Assembly (NCBI RefSeq): GCF_014596935.1
Contig: NZ_JACVXC010000009.1
Location: 1-33,807, forward strand
Reading direction: 5' to 3'
Source: Aestuariibaculum suncheonense
GTDB lineage: Bacteria > Bacteroidota > Bacteroidia > Flavobacteriales > Flavobacteriaceae
DNA length: 33,807 nt
A program made the position numbers and the translations under genes. Positions 16,850 to 24,299 of this stretch are shown piece by piece (the stretch's first letter is position 1; each line of letters starts with the position of its first letter). The notes below the pieces were generated by a model. The model had not been told where the DNA came from, ran no database searches, and saw only the letters and a program-made list of their open reading frames with translations.

Positions 16850-17728
16850 TCATCGCAATAACACATGTTCTCTTCTATATTCGCCCGGTGTTAAACTTAC
16901 AATCTGTTTGAAAATTTTAGAAAAATGGGGTAAATTGGAAAAACCGGTATCTATGGCAATTTCCAGAAAAGTTTTATCTGTTGTTACAATGAGATTCTGA
17001 GCCCGTTCTATTCGTTTGTGATGGATGTAATTTAAGGGCCTTTGTCCGGTATGTGTGAAAAATTGTTTCGAAAAATAATCCTGATTTTGGTTGACCCGTT
17101 TTGCTAAACCAGCAACAGTGAGATTTTGGTTTAAATGCATTTGAATATAACTCATACTATCCAGGATTTTCGAAGGCATTTTTTGGTGTTTCTTGTGTTT
17201 AAAATTGGAATCACTCAAAAACCTGGAAATCAATTGAAAAAGGATGCCTTGGTTTTCAAACGCCTGATGAAGTTTCATGCGCTCATTAAGCGACTTATAT
17301 TCTTTGTAATAAGCCTCTTTTTCATACACTTTAGGGTTATCAGACCTGTTTATACCGCGACCGGGATTAATGTCAAGCATCCTTTTAATAAGGTAGACGT
17401 CCATGTCATTGGCAGGCAGTTTTATCACATTTCTATTCAGACTAAACAAAGAAATGCCTTCAGCAGACTCTTCAAAAAATTGAATAAAATACTGACTTAA
17501 AAAATCATCGCAATGCAGATTGCAGATTGTAAAACTCGGAATCAGATATAAATAGCCGGGTTCCAATGTAATTCGCCCAAAACTATCAGAGACCTCACCC
17601 TTACCGGCATCTATATAATATAAACGATAATAGGGACTAATAACATGATTAAAATTCCAATTATGATTAAGCTTAACATAATCAATATGTAATAACGAAA
17701 AAGAATATTTAAAAGAATTTCGGGCCAT
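16850..17728 (-). CDS. AraC-family transcriptional regulator
   Basis: 292 aa. The N-terminal half (about 1-140) is a cupin-like sensing domain (YYRLYYIDAGKGEVSDSFG, then LEPGYLYLIPSF). The C-terminal about 100 residues contain two helix-turn-helix motifs: LTVAGLAKRVNQNQDYFSKQF and FLEIAIDTGFSNLPHFSKIF followed by TPGEYRRE, the AraC signature. It is transcribed divergently from the fucosidase/GH97 pair and is very probably their activator, responding to a released sugar or oligosaccharide; this is inferred from context. Candidate operator repeats lie at 17740-17792, immediately upstream of its own start, so autoregulation is possible as well. Confidence 0.88.
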   Translation of the reverse strand: MARNSFKYSFSLLHIDYVKLNHNWNFNHVISPYYRLYYIDAGKGEVSDSFGRITLEPGYLYLIPSFTICNLHCDDFLSQYFIQFFEESAEGISLFSLNRNVIKLPANDMDVYLIKRMLDINPGRGINRSDNPKVYEKEAYYKEYKSLNERMKLHQAFENQGILFQLISRFLSDSNFKHKKHQKMPSKILDSMSYIQMHLNQNLTVAGLAKRVNQNQDYFSKQFFTHTGQRPLNYIHHKRIERAQNLIVTTDKTFLEIAIDTGFSNLPHFSKIFKQIVSLTPGEYRREHVLLR

Positions 17729-17739
17729 TTCTTTGAATA

Positions 17740-17792
17740 AAAATCGGTTTTGTGTAAAAAAAAATCGGATTTGTATAAAAAAAATAATCCGA
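17740..17792. promoter_or_regulatory. Candidate AraC operator: half-sites at 21-bp spacing
   Basis: Two adjacent 21-bp direct repeats, 17740-17760 and 17761-17781, differ at two or three positions (core TCGGWTTTGTRTAAAAA). A third core, AATCCGA (17786-17792), is the exact inverse of TCGGATT (17765-17771) and is centred a further 21 bp downstream. AraC-type activators typically bind direct repeats about two helical turns apart, and this array lies just upstream of a TAnnTTTG box pointing to the fucosidase gene. Confidence 0.55.
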
Positions 17793-17800
17793 AGTCAGAC

Positions 17801-17808
17801 TACATTTG
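17801..17808 (+). promoter_or_regulatory. Candidate -7 box for the fucosidase transcript
   Basis: TACATTTG matches the Bacteroidota -7 consensus TAnnTTTG exactly. No good -33 TTG is present at the normal distance, as expected for an activator-dependent promoter with the 17740-17792 repeats in that place. It implies a leader of about 170 nt before the ATG at 17988. Confidence 0.45.
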
Positions 17809-17987
17809 TTTTAAGCCATTACAAAACAATCAGTAAGAAAAACAATTTATAGTATTTTAAAGATAAGTATTTAAATAAAAATCACAACAAAACCTATTTA
17901 ACAAGCAATAAAAACGAAATGGGGTGACACTTTTAGATGGATGTACAAAGTCGGAAATACATAATATAAATTTTAAACTAATTTCAA

Positions 17988-19637
17988 ATGAACAGAAGAA
18001 ATGCTTTAAAACTAGGTGCTTCGGCATTAGCCGGACTATATGTGTCACCGATATGGGGGCAATATAAAATATGCAATGCAGCGATTAGGGCTAATGGACC
18101 TTTTGAACCTAGTTGGGATTCCCTTGAAAAATATATAGTTCCGGATTGGTTTCGAGATGCTAAATTTGGAATGTGGGCGCATTGGGGACCGCAATGTGAA
18201 CCCGAAGCAGGCGATTGGTATGGACGCGGAATGTATGAGGAAGGCTCATGGCAGTATAAATATCATGTTGAAAAATACGGACATCCTTCTAAATTCGGTT
18301 TTAAAGATATTATCAAGGTATGGAAGGCCGACAACTGGAATCCGGAGGCGTTGGTGAATTTATATAAAGATGCCGGTGCTAAATATTTTATGGCCATGGC
18401 CAACCATCATGATAATCTGGATTTATATGATAGTAAGTACCAGCCTAATTGGAATTCGACTAAGCTCGGGCCTGAGAAAGATATTATTGCAGGTTGGGAA
18501 AAGGCGGCCCGAAAAGCGGGACTCCCATTTGCGGTTAGTGTGCATGCGGCTCATGCCTGGAATTGGTTTGATACGTCACAGGGAGCCGATAAAAACGGGG
18601 CTTTGGCAGGTGTGCCTTACGACGGAAAGTTAACTAAGGCGGATGGAAAGGGAACCTGGTGGGAGGGTTTAGCCCCTCAGGAATTATATGCGCAAAATCA
18701 TCCGCTAAGTGAAAATCCTTCAGGAAATTCATCTGTGCATAGTCAGTGGAATTGGGGAGATGGCGCGTCATTACCATCTCAGGAATACATAGAAAAATTT
18801 TACAATAGAACGGTTGATTTAATTGATAAATACAATCCCGATATGGTGTATTTTGATGATACGGCATTACCATTTTGGCCGATTAGTGATGCTGGTCTGC
18901 GAATTGCAGCCTATTTATACAATAAAAGCCTTCAGAAACACAAAACCGTGCAAACCGTGGTAACTGGTAAAATTTTAGATGAGCAACAACGCAAAGCCAT
19001 GGTATGGGATGTGGAAAGAGGCCAAAGTAATAGCATAGAACCCTTGCCCTGGCAAACCGATACCTGCATTGGAAATTGGCATTACGATAGAGGAGTTTAT
19101 AATCGCAAACACTATAAATCGGCTAAAACAGTCATTCATACTTTAATTGATGTGGTGAGTAAAAATGGAAATTTGATGCTTAATATTCCTGTTCGTGGCG
19201 ATGGTACTATTGATGAATTGGAACGCGAAATTGTTACCGAAATTGGGGTTTGGATGACACTGAACGGTAAGAGTATATACGGAACACGGCCCTGGAAAAT
19301 TTTCGGTGAAGGGCCGCAACAAGAAAGTGCCGGCGCACTGACTGCTCAGGGATTCAACGAAGGCAAAGGAAAGCCTTATACAGCGGCAGATATTCGTTTT
19401 GCTCAAAAGGATAAAATACTGTATGCGACTGTTATGGACTGGCCTGAAAATGGAAGAGCTGTGATAAAAAGTTTAGGGAAATCATCACCGTATTACACCA
19501 AAAAAATAAGACAAATTAGCTTGGTAAGTACAGGCGAAAAATTGAAATTTAAACAACATGCAGATGCTCTTGAAGTATACTTTCCTGCTGCTAAACCAAA
19601 AGCCTCCTATGCCAGTGCACTGGAAATAATATCCTGA
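17988..19637 (+). CDS. Alpha-L-fucosidase, GH29
   Basis: Exo-glycosidase releasing alpha-L-fucose from glycans. GH29 landmarks in order: DAKFGMWAHWGPQ (57-69, usual KFG-x-F-x-HWG), NHHDNLDLYDS (139-149, usual KHHDGF), and DMVYFDDTALPFW (285-297) with D290 at the catalytic nucleophile position. The C-terminal about 100 residues would form a beta-sandwich. The N-terminus NRRNALKLGASALAGL resembles a twin-arginine (Tat) signal, although the consensus Ser/Phe positions differ, so the protein is likely exported. The acid/base residue of GH29 is not conserved enough to name. The GH97 gene follows after 49 bp, probably in the same transcript. Confidence 0.88.
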   Translation: MNRRNALKLGASALAGLYVSPIWGQYKICNAAIRANGPFEPSWDSLEKYIVPDWFRDAKFGMWAHWGPQCEPEAGDWYGRGMYEEGSWQYKYHVEKYGHPSKFGFKDIIKVWKADNWNPEALVNLYKDAGAKYFMAMANHHDNLDLYDSKYQPNWNSTKLGPEKDIIAGWEKAARKAGLPFAVSVHAAHAWNWFDTSQGADKNGALAGVPYDGKLTKADGKGTWWEGLAPQELYAQNHPLSENPSGNSSVHSQWNWGDGASLPSQEYIEKFYNRTVDLIDKYNPDMVYFDDTALPFWPISDAGLRIAAYLYNKSLQKHKTVQTVVTGKILDEQQRKAMVWDVERGQSNSIEPLPWQTDTCIGNWHYDRGVYNRKHYKSAKTVIHTLIDVVSKNGNLMLNIPVRGDGTIDELEREIVTEIGVWMTLNGKSIYGTRPWKIFGEGPQQESAGALTAQGFNEGKGKPYTAADIRFAQKDKILYATVMDWPENGRAVIKSLGKSSPYYTKKIRQISLVSTGEKLKFKQHADALEVYFPAAKPKASYASALEIIS

Positions 19638-19686
19638 TGCAAATGGATTTTAGATGACTTTTTAATAACACAAATACCCAAACAAA

Positions 19687-21606
19687 ATGAAATATAGCCT
19701 TCTGTTAGTATCTCTGTTTATATTGGCAATATGTTCAATACATGCCCAGGAGATGGTATCACCAAATAAAAAGATTAAAGTAATTGTAGAGCATCAGGCT
19801 GGAGCAAAAGTATTGGGAGAGGTATATTTCAAAGTTCTGTATAAAAATAAATCCGGATATACTGAAGTTATACCAAATTCACCTTTAGGGATTTTGCGTA
19901 AGGATCAGCAATTTTCGGGTAATTTAAGATGTGTCGGAGAATCAGAGTCTGAACCAGTAAACGAGAAGTATGAAATGATTTCTGGGAAAAGAAAATGGTG
20001 TGAAAATTTAGCTAATGAAAAGGTGTTTAAATATGTAAATGCTAACAATAAACCAATGAATATTGTTTTTAGAGTTTATAATGATGGAGTTGCTTTTCGT
20101 TATGAATTTACAGAAAAGTCAGATGCATTAACTGAGATTATCGACGAAACTACCACGTATACCATTCCTGAATCAACCCACCGTTGGGTACAACCATTCC
20201 ATAATTCATATGAAGATTTTTTTCCTTTTTCAGATACAGGAAAGGGTGAAGATAATAAACAAGTTTGGGGCTTTCCGGCACTGTTTAAAATAAACAACAA
20301 TAATCCGGTTTGGGTATTACTGTCAGAGGCAAATATTACTGAAAATAATTGTGCGGCCAGATTAACAAACATTAAAAACCCAAATCAGTACAAAGTAACC
20401 TATCCTCCGGCTAGAAATGATTTTAAGCAGGAAGGGGTGAAAACCACGTTACCGTGGACTTCCCAATGGCATGCCTTAAATATTGGGCAATTGTCGGATG
20501 TCGTTGAATCTACCTTAATTACAGATGTTAGTGAACCCGTAAAAATAAAAGAAACAAGTTGGATTAAACCAGGTGCTGTGTCATGGATATATTGGGCTTT
20601 TAATCATGGGTCTAAAGATTATCAAAAAGTTGTAGAATACACAGATTTAGCTGTTGAAATGAAATGGCCTTATGTGCTTATTGATTGGGAATGGGATGTT
20701 ATGACAAATGGTGGCGATATCGTTGCTGCTGTTAATGATGCCAATAGTAAAGGCATCAAACCTTTAATGTGGTATAACTCAGGTACTGAATGGCTGGAGC
20801 CAACTCCGGTTGACCGTATGTTAACATCTGAAAAAAGAAATAAGGAATTAGCTTGGCTTAAAGACATTGGGGTTTATGGTATTAAAGTTGATTTTTTTAA
20901 TGGAGATCAGCAGGATATGATGAAATATTATATCGATATTTTAAAGGATGCTGCAAAATACCAGATAATGGTAAACTTTCACGGCGCAACGGTGCCCAGA
21001 GGGTGGGCGCGTACGTATCCAAATGTAATGACTACCGAGGCGGTTTATGGAGCTGAATGGTATAACAATAAATCAGTACTGACCAGCAAGGCTGCCGTGC
21101 ATAATGCAACATTGCCATTCACTAGAAATGTTATTGGTTCGATGGATTATACACCCGTAACTTTTTCCGATTCCCAGCATCCTCATATCACATCTTATGC
21201 TCATGAATTAGCGTTGTCAGTAGTTTTTGAATCCGGTTTTCAACATTTTGCTGATAGACCTCAGGCGTATTATGATTTGCCACAGGAGCCAAAGGAATTT
21301 CTGAAAAATGTACCGGTTGCCTGGGATAATACAAAACTGGTAGAGGGATATCCTGGAGAGAACGTTATCATAGCACGCAAAAAAGGAAACCAATGGTATC
21401 TGGGAGGCATTAATGGAAAGGATGAAAAACAAACATTACAAATTAATTTTAATTTTCTGGATAAGGGTAAGTATAACATAAAGCTCATTAAAGATGGTGA
21501 AGATGATAAGTCATTTGAGGTTGTCGTTTTGAAAGTTAAAAAAGGCAGTGTTTTAAATGTGGAATGTCTTCCAAGAGGAGGATTTGTAGCGGTTTTAGAA
21601 AAATAA
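19687..21606 (+). CDS. GH97 glycoside hydrolase, retaining type (alpha-galactosidase-like)
   Basis: 639 aa with a Sec signal peptide (about 1-20, ICSIHA-QE). The N-terminal beta-sandwich (about 21-290) carries DGVAFRYEF (133-141), typical of GH97. The (beta/alpha)8 barrel starts near SWIYWAFNHG. KVDFFNGD has Asp402 at the place of the nucleophile of retaining GH97 enzymes, and TTEAVYGAEW has Glu451 and Glu457. The 55-residue distance from D402 to E457 equals that between Asp415 and Glu470, the catalytic pair I recall for the Bacteroides alpha-galactosidase BT1871. SusB-type inverting alpha-glucosidases lack this Asp. With the GH29 gene this suggests a target glycan with terminal alpha-fucose and alpha-galactose. 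Confidence 0.85.
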   Translation: MKYSLLLVSLFILAICSIHAQEMVSPNKKIKVIVEHQAGAKVLGEVYFKVLYKNKSGYTEVIPNSPLGILRKDQQFSGNLRCVGESESEPVNEKYEMISGKRKWCENLANEKVFKYVNANNKPMNIVFRVYNDGVAFRYEFTEKSDALTEIIDETTTYTIPESTHRWVQPFHNSYEDFFPFSDTGKGEDNKQVWGFPALFKINNNNPVWVLLSEANITENNCAARLTNIKNPNQYKVTYPPARNDFKQEGVKTTLPWTSQWHALNIGQLSDVVESTLITDVSEPVKIKETSWIKPGAVSWIYWAFNHGSKDYQKVVEYTDLAVEMKWPYVLIDWEWDVMTNGGDIVAAVNDANSKGIKPLMWYNSGTEWLEPTPVDRMLTSEKRNKELAWLKDIGVYGIKVDFFNGDQQDMMKYYIDILKDAAKYQIMVNFHGATVPRGWARTYPNVMTTEAVYGAEWYNNKSVLTSKAAVHNATLPFTRNVIGSMDYTPVTFSDSQHPHITSYAHELALSVVFESGFQHFADRPQAYYDLPQEPKEFLKNVPVAWDNTKLVEGYPGENVIIARKKGNQWYLGGINGKDEKQTLQINFNFLDKGKYNIKLIKDGEDDKSFEVVVLKVKKGSVLNVECLPRGGFVAVLEK

Positions 21607-21660
21607 ATGAGTGTTGTTAGGAGAGTTCATGCATTAAGTGAAGCGATGCTTTATTCGATT

Positions 21661-21686
21661 GTCACCCTGAGCGCAGTCGAAGGGTC
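21661..21686. repeat. GTCACCC-type hairpin repeat (copy 2)
   Basis: Exact copy of 216-241, again followed at about 10 bp by a GTCATTCC hairpin, so the two are inherited as a pair. Confidence 0.75.
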
Positions 21687-21696
21687 ACACTCCACT

Positions 21697-21722
21697 GTCA
21701 TTCCGCATCTGATGTGGAATCC
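21697..21722. repeat. GTCATTCC-type hairpin repeat (copy 3)
   Basis: The arms ATTCCGCA and TGTGGAAT pair completely if one G-T wobble is allowed. Confidence 0.8.
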
Positions 21723-21792
21723 ATTTGTTTAAAACTAGAGATTCAAGAAAAGAATCATAAGTCTAGATTTTTTTGTTACTTTTTTTAGCGAT

Positions 21793-21849
21793 GAAAATCG
21801 ACGTAGGAGATTCATGAACACCCTAAATTAAAATATAGATTAGTGAGCT
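21793..21849. repeat. 53-bp repeat, single unit
   Basis: One unit (GGAGATTCATGAACACC, then TAGATTAGTGAGCT) between the same entry and exit sequences as the multi-unit arrays at 49-164 and 16443-16640. It shows that the copy number varies from locus to locus. Confidence 0.75.
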
Positions 21850-21943
21850 AAAAAAGTAAATCCATCTGTTTAAAACAGCAACAGTAAACTACGACTTAAC
21901 ATCTCACGTCTCACGCTCCACGCTTCCCAAATCACACCCCACT

Positions 21944-21969
21944 GTCATTCAGTACCTGATGCGGAATCT
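21944..21969. repeat. GTCATTCA-type hairpin repeat (copy 4, decayed)
   Basis: The left arm ATTCAGTA pairs poorly with TGCGGAAT (one mismatch and one wobble). This is the most degenerate of the six copies. Confidence 0.65.
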
Positions 21970-22226
21970 ATCTATCTAAGACCCACAACCCACAACCGAT
22001 AACAGACAAAGCCTCACACCTCACACCTCACGTCTCAAAGATTTCTCGTATTGTAAACTTCCCCGAAAAAAAACGAACAGTTTATTGGGAGGAGGTCAAT
22101 TATTATTTTGCGTGTTATAATATAAAAGAAAAAGGTCATTGATTTTTTGAGTGTTGTAGATTTGGAAACTGAAAACTTAAACAAGACCTTAATGGTGGGT
22201 ATATCTTAGATTAAAATCAAGACAAT

Positions 22227-22832
22227 CTATTTGTTGAATTTATAAACTAATTGAAGCTTGATTTTCTTGGAGAATTTTCTGAAAATAATCGGTAATAATA
22301 ATTTATCGTCTTCAAATCCTAATCTGATTTTTTTGAAGGCGATACGCATTTGGGCTTCTATGGTCTTTTCAGAAACATTTAGTTTTTTAGCTATTTCTTT
22401 ATAATTTAAGCCTCTAAGTTTATTGAGTTCTAAAATTTCTTTACATTTTGGAGGCAATGTATTAATGAGTTTTTTTAGTTTTAAAATCCGACGTTCTTGC
22501 TGGTCTTTGTTTTCAGTTATAGCTGCTCTTAAAATATCCTGACGTAATTCTTCCAAAAATAAATCTTGATTTTTGGTTTTTCGGTATTGGTCAATAAATG
22601 TATTGTAGGCGATTTTATATAAATAAGGTTTTACAGATTTTAAGCCTTCCAGCTTGTGTCTTTTTTCCCAAAGCGAAATAAAGACTTGTTGCACAATGTC
22701 TTCAGAAGACGGCACATCGCGAGTAAAGGTTGTTATGTAAACAACTAAAGGGTGGTAGTATTTTGAAAATAACGAGTTAAAGGCATGACGATCGTCATTT
22801 GCAATAGCTTCTATTAACGCTAAATCCTCCAT
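22227..22832 (-). CDS. ECF-type RNA polymerase sigma factor
   Basis: 201-aa group 4 sigma factor. Region 2 covers about 20-85 (AFNSLFSKYYHPLVVYITTF, then SEDIVQQVFISLWEKR), and region 4 covers about 130-185 with the helix-turn-helix LNYKEIAKKLNVSEKTIEAQM. This is the FecI-like/Bacteroidota sigma-70 family found with FecR and SusC. It is transcribed away from the FecR gene, with a 224-bp gap between the starts, whereas sigma and FecR usually lie head-to-tail. It should direct transcription of the FecR-SusC-SusD operon when FecR releases it. Confidence 0.92.
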   Translation of the reverse strand: MEDLALIEAIANDDRHAFNSLFSKYYHPLVVYITTFTRDVPSSEDIVQQVFISLWEKRHKLEGLKSVKPYLYKIAYNTFIDQYRKTKNQDLFLEELRQDILRAAITENKDQQERRILKLKKLINTLPPKCKEILELNKLRGLNYKEIAKKLNVSEKTIEAQMRIAFKKIRLGFEDDKLLLPIIFRKFSKKIKLQLVYKFNK

Positions 22833-23003
22833 TATTACTGACTCTTTTTATTCAATCTGTGTTATTATTTCGAGTTAATTCTAAAAAACAAATCTTTATA
22901 AGAAAATAGCTGTAAACGCAATAAATATCTTAAAGTAGAGACAATAATAGCTTTAAATAGAGATTAAATAAAGATTATTTTCAAAAAAAATAAAATTCTT
23001 TTA

Positions 23004-23029
23004 AGGGTATTTAAAAACTGAATACGTCT
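23004..23029 (+). promoter_or_regulatory. Candidate ECF-sigma promoter upstream of FecR
   Basis: AGGGTATTT (23004-23012) and CGTCT (23025-23029) resemble a -35 and a CGTC-type -10 element of ECF promoters. The TTG start of FecR follows 27 nt later. The divergent sigma gene would then be served by a separate promoter in 22833-22960, where no clear consensus is seen. Confidence 0.4.
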
Positions 23030-23056
23030 GGAGTGTAAATATAACATTAAAAAAAG

Positions 23057-24205
23057 TTGAAAAAATTAATACACAAATTTTTATCGCATTCCATTTCTGA
23101 TTCTGAGAAAGAAGAGTTGCGCATCTGGTTAAAAGACCAAAGGAACTATAACATATTTAAACAATATGTGCGCGATGACTATGATTTAACAACATTGCTT
23201 GAAACTTTAGATGAACAGAGCGCTTACGATGAAGTTTGGAATAAGATTAACAAAACCGATAAAGTACGTTTCTTGAACTCAGCAAGGGTACAAAACATAG
23301 TTAAATATGCTGCCGTTGTTTTAGTGTTTCTTTCCATTGGATATTTTGCTTTTGTAAATACCGAAGACCAAATACCACAACCTGTCATTGTTAATAACAA
23401 TATAAAACCAATAAGCAACAAAGCTATTTTAACCTTACAGGATGGCACCAGTATAAGTCTTGATGAAGTTGAAAATTACGAATCACTGAATTTAACCAGC
23501 AACGGCGAGGCGTTAATTTATAAAGAGGATGCATCAGCTGAAGCAGCTACAACTTATAACTACTTAACAATTCCAAGAGGAGGTGAGTTTCAGGTGGCTT
23601 TATCCGATGGAACCAGGGTTTGGTTAAACTCAGACAGTCAGCTAAAATACCCGACAAGTTTTGTTAAGGGCCAAACAAGAGAAGTACAGCTTGTTTATGG
23701 AGAAGCCTATTTTGATGTGTCTTCAAGCTCAAATCATGATGGGGCTGCTTTTAAAGTTATTGCGCCGCAGCAGGAAGTGAAAGTACTTGGAACCGAGTTT
23801 AATATTAAAGCGTATTACGATGAAGATAAAGTTTTTACAACATTAGTGGAAGGTAGCATCGCATTATTATCTCAGGATCGAGAAGAAATTTTAGAACCTA
23901 ACCAAATGGCAACGTTTAATAAGATAAATCAGGATTTGGTGGTTAATAGTGTAGACGTTTATAACGAAATATCCTGGAGAGATAATATTTATAGTTTCGA
24001 ACACAAGCCTTTAAAAGAAATCATGAAAGTACTTGCCAGATGGTATGATATGGAAGTTGAATTTGAAAATGATGATATTGAAAATACGCGTTTTAATGGA
24101 GTATTAGATAAAAAACAAAATATAGAAGAAATTGTTGAAAATATAAAAGATCTAGGATTTATAAATACATACGAAATATATGATAAAACACTCATTTTAA
24201 AATAA
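23057..24205 (+). CDS. FecR-family anti-sigma factor
   Basis: 382 aa inner-membrane regulator. The cytoplasmic N-terminal part (1-80, LSHSISDSEKEELRIWL) binds the sigma factor. One membrane span lies at about 84-104 (VKYAAVVLVFLSIGYFAFV). The periplasmic FecR domain (about 168-270: IPRGGEFQVALSDGTRVWLN, VYGEAYFDV, KVLGTEFNIKAY, TLVEGSI) is followed by a DUF4974 domain (about 310-380, KPLKEIMKVLARWYDMEV) that contacts the STN domain of the TonB transporter. The start is TTG; the sequence gives no ATG in frame nearby, and KKLIHKFLSHSIS is a good FecR N-terminus. It is followed by a stem-loop (24210-24251) and then the SusC gene. Confidence 0.9.
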   Translation: MKKLIHKFLSHSISDSEKEELRIWLKDQRNYNIFKQYVRDDYDLTTLLETLDEQSAYDEVWNKINKTDKVRFLNSARVQNIVKYAAVVLVFLSIGYFAFVNTEDQIPQPVIVNNNIKPISNKAILTLQDGTSISLDEVENYESLNLTSNGEALIYKEDASAEAATTYNYLTIPRGGEFQVALSDGTRVWLNSDSQLKYPTSFVKGQTREVQLVYGEAYFDVSSSSNHDGAAFKVIAPQQEVKVLGTEFNIKAYYDEDKVFTTLVEGSIALLSQDREEILEPNQMATFNKINQDLVVNSVDVYNEISWRDNIYSFEHKPLKEIMKVLARWYDMEVEFENDDIENTRFNGVLDKKQNIEEIVENIKDLGFINTYEIYDKTLILK

Positions 24206-24209
24206 AAAA

Positions 24210-24251
24210 GGGAGCGAAGATAAGAAACTTGCCGGAATCGATCTTCGCCCC
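24210..24251 (+). promoter_or_regulatory. Intergenic stem-loop between FecR and SusC genes
   Basis: GCGAAGAT (24214-24221) and ATCTTCGC (24241-24248) are exact 8-bp inverted repeats with a 19-nt loop, flanked by GGG and CCC that can extend the stem. No T-run follows immediately, so it is not a standard terminator. It may be an attenuator, an RNA-processing site or an mRNA-stability element setting the large difference in expression between anti-sigma and SusC. Confidence 0.6.
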
Positions 24252-24299
24252 TGATATTTAATGAATTAATTTAAAATCAAACTAATCCAAAACAAATTT

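Larger units (their letters stand above)
21607..22226. repeat. Gene-free modular repeat region C
   Basis: No gene seen. Modules: a GTCACCC hairpin (21661-21686); a GTCATTCC hairpin (21697-21722); a two-step stem CTAGA-GATTC/GAATC-TCTAG (about 21736-21768); TTACTTTTTTT entry; one 53-bp unit (about 21793-21849); exit through GTAAATCCATCTG; CACG sequence (21895-21935 and 21983-22037); a second GTCATTCA-type hairpin (21944-21969). From about 22040 the sequence is AT-rich and belongs to the 3' flank of the sigma gene, where TAGATT/AATCTA (22207-22229) might form a weak stem. Confidence 0.82.

Noticed and set aside
17135-17500. Plus-strand open frame of 121 codons opposite the AraC-type gene
   Set aside because: It is the antisense of the AraC cupin and linker part; the minus strand shows a complete regulator with signature motifs.
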